The notes below the pieces were generated by a model, which worked only from the letters and a program-made list of their open reading frames with translations, did not search any database and was not told the origin of the DNA. Shown here in pieces: positions 27,245 through 30,580 of a stretch of DNA of 30,580 nucleotides; position 1 is the stretch's first letter, and the number at the start of each line of letters is the position of its first letter. Position numbers and translations under genes: made by a program. The stretch spans positions 1 to 30,580 of the forward strand of contig NZ_JOCA01000038.1 in assembly GCF_000718785.1 (NCBI RefSeq), written 5' to 3'. The stretch comes from Streptomyces sp. NRRL WC-3626 (GTDB lineage Bacteria; Actinomycetota; Actinomycetes; Streptomycetales; Streptomycetaceae).

Positions 27245-29089
27245 ATGACTGAGAGCAACGGGTCCGACGCGCCGGACCGGGCGGACCACCAGACCGAGCG
27301 AGTGGCACAGGGCGCGGGCATGCCCGACTGGGAGAAGCGTTTCCGGGCGCCCAGGGTGTCCCTGCCCGACTGGGCGGAGGACGCCCCCGACCGCTCCCTG
27401 TTCGTGTCGAACGCGACGGGGACGTACGAGCTGTACGCCTGGGACCGGGCGAGCGGCGAGCAGCGGCAGGTGACACACCGGCCCAACGGCACGACGGACG
27501 GGGTGCTCTCGCCGGACGGCGAGTGGATCTGGTGGTTCGACGACAAGGACGGCGACGAGTTCGGCGTCTGGCGCCGGCAGCCGTTCGCGGGCGGTGAGGA
27601 CGAGCTCGCGGCCCCGGGCCTGGACGCCTCCTACCCTGCCGGTCTCGCCCTGGGCCGCGACGGCCGTACGGCGGTGGTGGGCCGTTCCACGGACGAGGAC
27701 GGTACGACGATCCACCTGGCCCGTACGGGCGAGGAGCCGGTGGAGATCTACCGGCACCGCGAGTCGGCGGGCGTCGGGGACCTCTCCCACGACGGTTCGC
27801 TGATCGCGGTGGAGCACACCGAGCACGGCGACGCGATGCACTCGGCGCTGCGGGTGATGCGCCCGGACGGTACGACGGTGGCGGAGCTGGACGACACCAG
27901 GGGCGGCACCGAGGAGCTGGGTCTGGAGGTGCTGGGCTTCGCCCCGGTCGAGGGCGACACCCGGCTGCTCATCGGGCATCAGCGGCGCGGACGCTGGGAG
28001 CCGCTGGTGTGGGACGTGGCGACGGGGGAGCAGACGGACCTCGCGCTGGAGCTGCCCGGTGACGTGAGCGCCGAGTGGTGTCCGGACGGCACGGGTCTGC
28101 TCGTCGTGCACGGCTTCGAGGCTCGCGGCGAGCTGTTCCGGTACGACCTGGGCGAGCGCCGGCTGGTGGAGATCCCCACCCCGCGCGGCGCGGTCTCGGG
28201 TGCGACGGCCCGGCCCGACGGCAGCGTGGAGTACCTGTGGTCGTCGGCGGCCGAACCGCCGGCCGTGCGGTCCACCGCGGGCGGCGTGGTCCTGGACCCG
28301 CCCGGCATGAAGTCGCCCGGCTCGGTCCCGGTGGAGGACGTGTGGGTGGAGGGGCCCGGCGGCCGTATCCACGCGCTGGTCCAGAAGCCGGCCGGCGCCA
28401 CCGGCCCGCTCCCGACGGTCTTCGACATCCACGGCGGCCCCACCTGGCACGACAGCGACTCCTTCGCCGCCGGCCCGGCCGCCTGGGTGGACCACGGCTA
28501 CGCGGTGGTCCGCGTCAACTACCGGGGTTCCACGGGCTATGGCCGCGCCTGGACGGACGCGCTGAAGCACCGGGTGGGCCTGATCGAACTGGAGGACATC
28601 GCGGCGGTGCGGGAGTGGGCGATCGGCTCCGGTCTCGCCGACCCGGCCCGGCTGATCCTCACCGGCGGCTCCTGGGGCGGCTACCTCACCCTGCTCGGCA
28701 TCGGCACCCGGCCCGACGCGTGGGCGCTGGGCATCGCGGCCGTCCCGGTCGCCGACTACGTCACGGCGTACCACGACGAGATGGAGGCGCTGAAGGCGAT
28801 GGACCGCACGCTGCTCGGCGGCACCCCGGAGCAGGTCCCCGACCGCTTCGAGGCGTCCTCACCGATCACGTACGTCGACGAGGTGACGGCCCCGGTCTAC
28901 ATCTCGGCGGGGGTCAACGACCCGCGCTGCCCCCTCCAGCAGATCGAGAACTACGTCAAGCGTCTGGAGTCCCGCGACGCGGTGCACGAGGTCTACCGCT
29001 ACGACGCCGGCCACGGCTCCCTGGTGGTCGACGAGCGCATCAAGCAGGTGCGTCTGGAGCTCGACTTCGCGGCACGGCACCTCCCGTAG
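27245..29089 (+). CDS. S9-family prolyl oligopeptidase-like serine peptidase
   Basis: A 614-residue cytoplasmic protein without signal peptide. The N-terminal two-thirds is a beta-propeller of WD-like blades (LSPDGEWIWWFDDKDGDEF, LALGRDGRTAVVG, AEWCPDGTGLLVV); the C-terminal third is an alpha/beta hydrolase with nucleophile Ser in GGSWGGYLTL, Asp in AGVNDPRCPLQQ and His in YDAGHGS. The oxyanion-side motif is FDIHGGPTWHD. It probably cleaves short peptides or acylaminoacyl substrates. The ATG at 27245 follows a CAGTAT -10-like box by 6 bases, so the mRNA may be leaderless. A hairpin covers its stop. Confidence 0.95.
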   Translation: MTESNGSDAPDRADHQTERVAQGAGMPDWEKRFRAPRVSLPDWAEDAPDRSLFVSNATGTYELYAWDRASGEQRQVTHRPNGTTDGVLSPDGEWIWWFDDKDGDEFGVWRRQPFAGGEDELAAPGLDASYPAGLALGRDGRTAVVGRSTDEDGTTIHLARTGEEPVEIYRHRESAGVGDLSHDGSLIAVEHTEHGDAMHSALRVMRPDGTTVAELDDTRGGTEELGLEVLGFAPVEGDTRLLIGHQRRGRWEPLVWDVATGEQTDLALELPGDVSAEWCPDGTGLLVVHGFEARGELFRYDLGERRLVEIPTPRGAVSGATARPDGSVEYLWSSAAEPPAVRSTAGGVVLDPPGMKSPGSVPVEDVWVEGPGGRIHALVQKPAGATGPLPTVFDIHGGPTWHDSDSFAAGPAAWVDHGYAVVRVNYRGSTGYGRAWTDALKHRVGLIELEDIAAVREWAIGSGLADPARLILTGGSWGGYLTLLGIGTRPDAWALGIAAVPVADYVTAYHDEMEALKAMDRTLLGGTPEQVPDRFEASSPITYVDEVTAPVYISAGVNDPRCPLQQIENYVKRLESRDAVHEVYRYDAGHGSLVVDERIKQVRLELDFAARHLP

Positions 29090-29108
29090 GGCGGCATCCG
29101 CCCTACGG
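29084..29108. terminator. Terminator overlapping the peptidase stop
   Basis: CCGTAGGGCGG (29084-29094), loop CAT, CCGCCCTACGG (29098-29108): a perfect 11-bp stem that includes the TAG stop codon. It sits between the convergent peptidase and MFS genes. Confidence 0.75.
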
Positions 29109-29126
29109 CGGCCGCATGGCGGTGGG

Positions 29127-30350
29127 TCATGCGGCCGGTACGGCAGGGGCGGGGGCGGGTTCGGACAGGTGAACCCGCCGGGGCAGCAGGAGCGGGGTGG
29201 CGAGCAGGAGGACGCCGGACACGGCGATCGCGGCGAGGGGGCCGGTGAGGGTGGCGAGGACGCCCCAGATCACCATGAGGGCGGCCTGCACCAGTTTGGT
29301 GCTCACACTCCAGGTGCTGAGCACCCGGGCGGCGCGGTCCACGGGCGTGCGGCGCAGGCGTTCCGTGGCGTGGATGGGGTTGAAGACGCCCATGCACGCG
29401 ATCAGCAGGCCCTCGACGACGATCACGGTGAGGAGTCCGGGGAGACCGGGCCCGACGAACGCGAGACCGAGCGGGAACAGTGATCGCAGCCAGCCGGACA
29501 CGGCCATGATCCGGTGCTGCCCGTGGCGCCGCACGAGGCGCGGGGAGAGACGGGCGCCCACGAAGCCGCCGAGCGCCGGGATCCCGAAGGCGAGACCGTA
29601 CTGCCAGGCCGGGAAGTGGTACGTGTCCAGCAGGAGGACGGCCAGGACCGGGGAGGCGGCCATGATCAGGCCGCCGACCAGGGTCGAGTTGAGGAACAGC
29701 CGCCACAGCACGCGGTCTCGGCGGATGAACCGCCAGCCGTCGAGCAGCCCGGCCGCGCGCGACCCGGCGGCGGGATCGCGGGGCGCGGCGATGTCGCCCT
29801 CGCGGATACGGAGGATGCCGAGCGCGGACAGCAGATAGCTGACGGCGTTGGCGAGGACGGTGACGACCGGGCCGAACATGCCGATGAGGGCGCCGCCGAG
29901 GGGCGGGCCGACGGCGGTCGCCGCCCAGTTCGTGCCCTCGAACCTCCCGTTCGCGACGAGCAGGAGATCGCCGCGGACGAGGTACTTCAGATAGGCGCCG
30001 GACGCGGCGGTGAAGGCGATGTTCGCGGTGCCGCAGACGACCGAGACGACGAGCAGCTGCCCGTAGGACAGCACACCGAGGACGTACGCGGCCGGCACGC
30101 TCGCCATCGCGAGGAACCGCGCGACATCCGTCCCGATCATCACCGGCCGCTTGGCCCGGTGATCGACCCACGGCCCCAGCGGAAACGCGACGACGGCGGC
30201 AACCGCCAGCCCCACGGCATCCAGCAGGGCCACCTCGAACGCGGAAGCCCCCAACACCCGAACCGCGAGAAACGGAAACGCCCCGAACGCCACCCAGGTC
30301 CCATACGTACTGACGGCATAGGCCCCCCACAACCACCCAAACCCCCGCAC
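29127..30350 (-). CDS. MFS transporter (drug-efflux/NarK-like fold)
   Basis: A 407-residue polytopic protein with about twelve hydrophobic segments. Motif A-like loop FPLGPWVDHRAKRPVMIGTD follows the second helix, and the central loop is charged (REGDIAAPRDPAAGSR, RRDRVLWR). The pattern fits MFS exporters with similarity to macrolide-efflux-type families; substrate unknown. The GTG at 30350 has GGAGGG just upstream on the minus strand. The frame stays open another 51 codons through 42-bp tandem repeats; those would encode a basic repeated peptide and are not counted as part of the protein. Confidence 0.9.
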   Translation of the reverse strand: MRGFGWLWGAYAVSTYGTWVAFGAFPFLAVRVLGASAFEVALLDAVGLAVAAVVAFPLGPWVDHRAKRPVMIGTDVARFLAMASVPAAYVLGVLSYGQLLVVSVVCGTANIAFTAASGAYLKYLVRGDLLLVANGRFEGTNWAATAVGPPLGGALIGMFGPVVTVLANAVSYLLSALGILRIREGDIAAPRDPAAGSRAAGLLDGWRFIRRDRVLWRLFLNSTLVGGLIMAASPVLAVLLLDTYHFPAWQYGLAFGIPALGGFVGARLSPRLVRRHGQHRIMAVSGWLRSLFPLGLAFVGPGLPGLLTVIVVEGLLIACMGVFNPIHATERLRRTPVDRAARVLSTWSVSTKLVQAALMVIWGVLATLTGPLAAIAVSGVLLLATPLLLPRRVHLSEPAPAPAVPAA

Positions 30351-30368
30351 AAACCCTCCACTCCGCCA

Positions 30369-30474
30369 CAACTGCGGGCAATAGTGCCGCACCGACCCCT
30401 CATGCCGCCGTAGCTGCGGGCAGTCGTGCCGCACCGACCCCTCATGCCGCCGTAGCTGCGGGCAGTCGTGCCGC
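30369..30474. repeat. 42-bp tandem repeat, 2.5 copies
   Basis: Copy 2 is 30411-30452, copy 1 is 30369-30410 (4 differences), and copy 3 is the first 22 bases from 30453. The unit contains TGCGGGCAGTCGTGCCGC and ACCGACCCCTCATGCCGCCG. It lies upstream of the MFS gene, and 42 is a multiple of 3. From memory similar TGCGGGCAGTCGTGCCGC elements are dispersed in Streptomyces intergenic DNA. Confidence 0.85.
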
Positions 30475-30485
30475 TGGGGCGGCAC
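30468..30485. repeat. Hairpin at the end of the tandem repeats
   Basis: GTGCCGC, loop TGGG, GCGGCAC: a perfect 7-bp stem where the third repeat copy diverges. Beyond it, to the window end, I see no gene; CCCGCG-AA-CGCGGG is a minor extra inverted repeat. Confidence 0.55.
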
Positions 30486-30580
30486 GGGTGGGCGCAGCGG
30501 CACCCCGCGAACGCGGGTAAGTGAAACCGCCCCCCGCTAAACCCCCCGCCGAGCCCGCCGCCCCAACAACTCCGCCAACC

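Noticed and set aside
30369..30474. CRISPR array from the spaced identical units
   Set aside because: The units are directly adjacent with no unique spacers, only 2.5 copies, and no cas genes are near.
30351..30503. MFS start at 30503 with 51 extra residues
   Set aside because: The extension is a basic repeat peptide made by tandem DNA repeats and precedes the first membrane helix; GTG 30350 has GGAGGG upstream and gives a normal MFS N-terminus.

Overview
The window is chromosomal DNA of a high-G+C actinomycete, almost certainly Streptomyces. Third codon positions are nearly all G or C, GTG and TTG starts are common, and the gene content (purA, recR with a YbaB gene, ask-asd, SURF1, tandem two-component systems, an AGxET-type P450) is the core-chromosome set expected in that genus. 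I see no integrase, transposase, CRISPR array, tRNA or rRNA gene; this reads as conserved core rather than an island.

Left part (1-7471): a tightly overlapping operon of a secreted alpha/beta hydrolase (5' end perhaps cut by the window edge), a membrane acyltransferase, and a NarL-type histidine kinase/response regulator pair. A second, clearly paralogous kinase/regulator pair follows, then a cytochrome P450. Convergent to these lies a two-gene ABC exporter (7569-10066), divergently transcribed from a MarR/GbsR-like regulator (10181-10678). The shared promoter region holds a 14-of-16 palindrome over the exporter -35 box.

Middle part (10692-18400): a degenerate diacylglycerol-kinase-fold protein is divergent from purA, whose leader begins with a strong hairpin. 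A strong terminator ends purA. On the minus strand follow an unrecognised 223-residue protein, a GntR/FCD regulator and a class III aminotransferase. Divergent from the aminotransferase is a membrane serine/threonine kinase with a Pro/Gly/Ala-rich linker and an extracellular domain that is not made of PASTA repeats.

Right part (18477-30580): a two-TM SLATT-like protein is divergent from the ybaB-recR-DUF5063 operon. Next come the aspartate-pathway operon ask-asd (lysine, threonine, methionine and diaminopimelate precursors), an ECF/SigE-type sigma factor overlapping a membrane-anchored probable sigma regulator, a SURF1 protein (minus), an S9 peptidase, and an MFS exporter (minus) whose 5' flank carries 2.5 copies of a 42-bp tandem repeat. 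Terminator-like hairpins sit at most convergent junctions.

No wholly new multigene system stands out. The most interesting items are the duplicated two-component pairs, the divergent exporter operator, the kinase-fold protein lacking its nucleotide motif, the bulged hairpin ahead of ybaB, the orphan SLATT protein beside recR, and the unexplained 0.5-kb leader of the sigma gene. All functional statements come from reading motifs; no database search was run.
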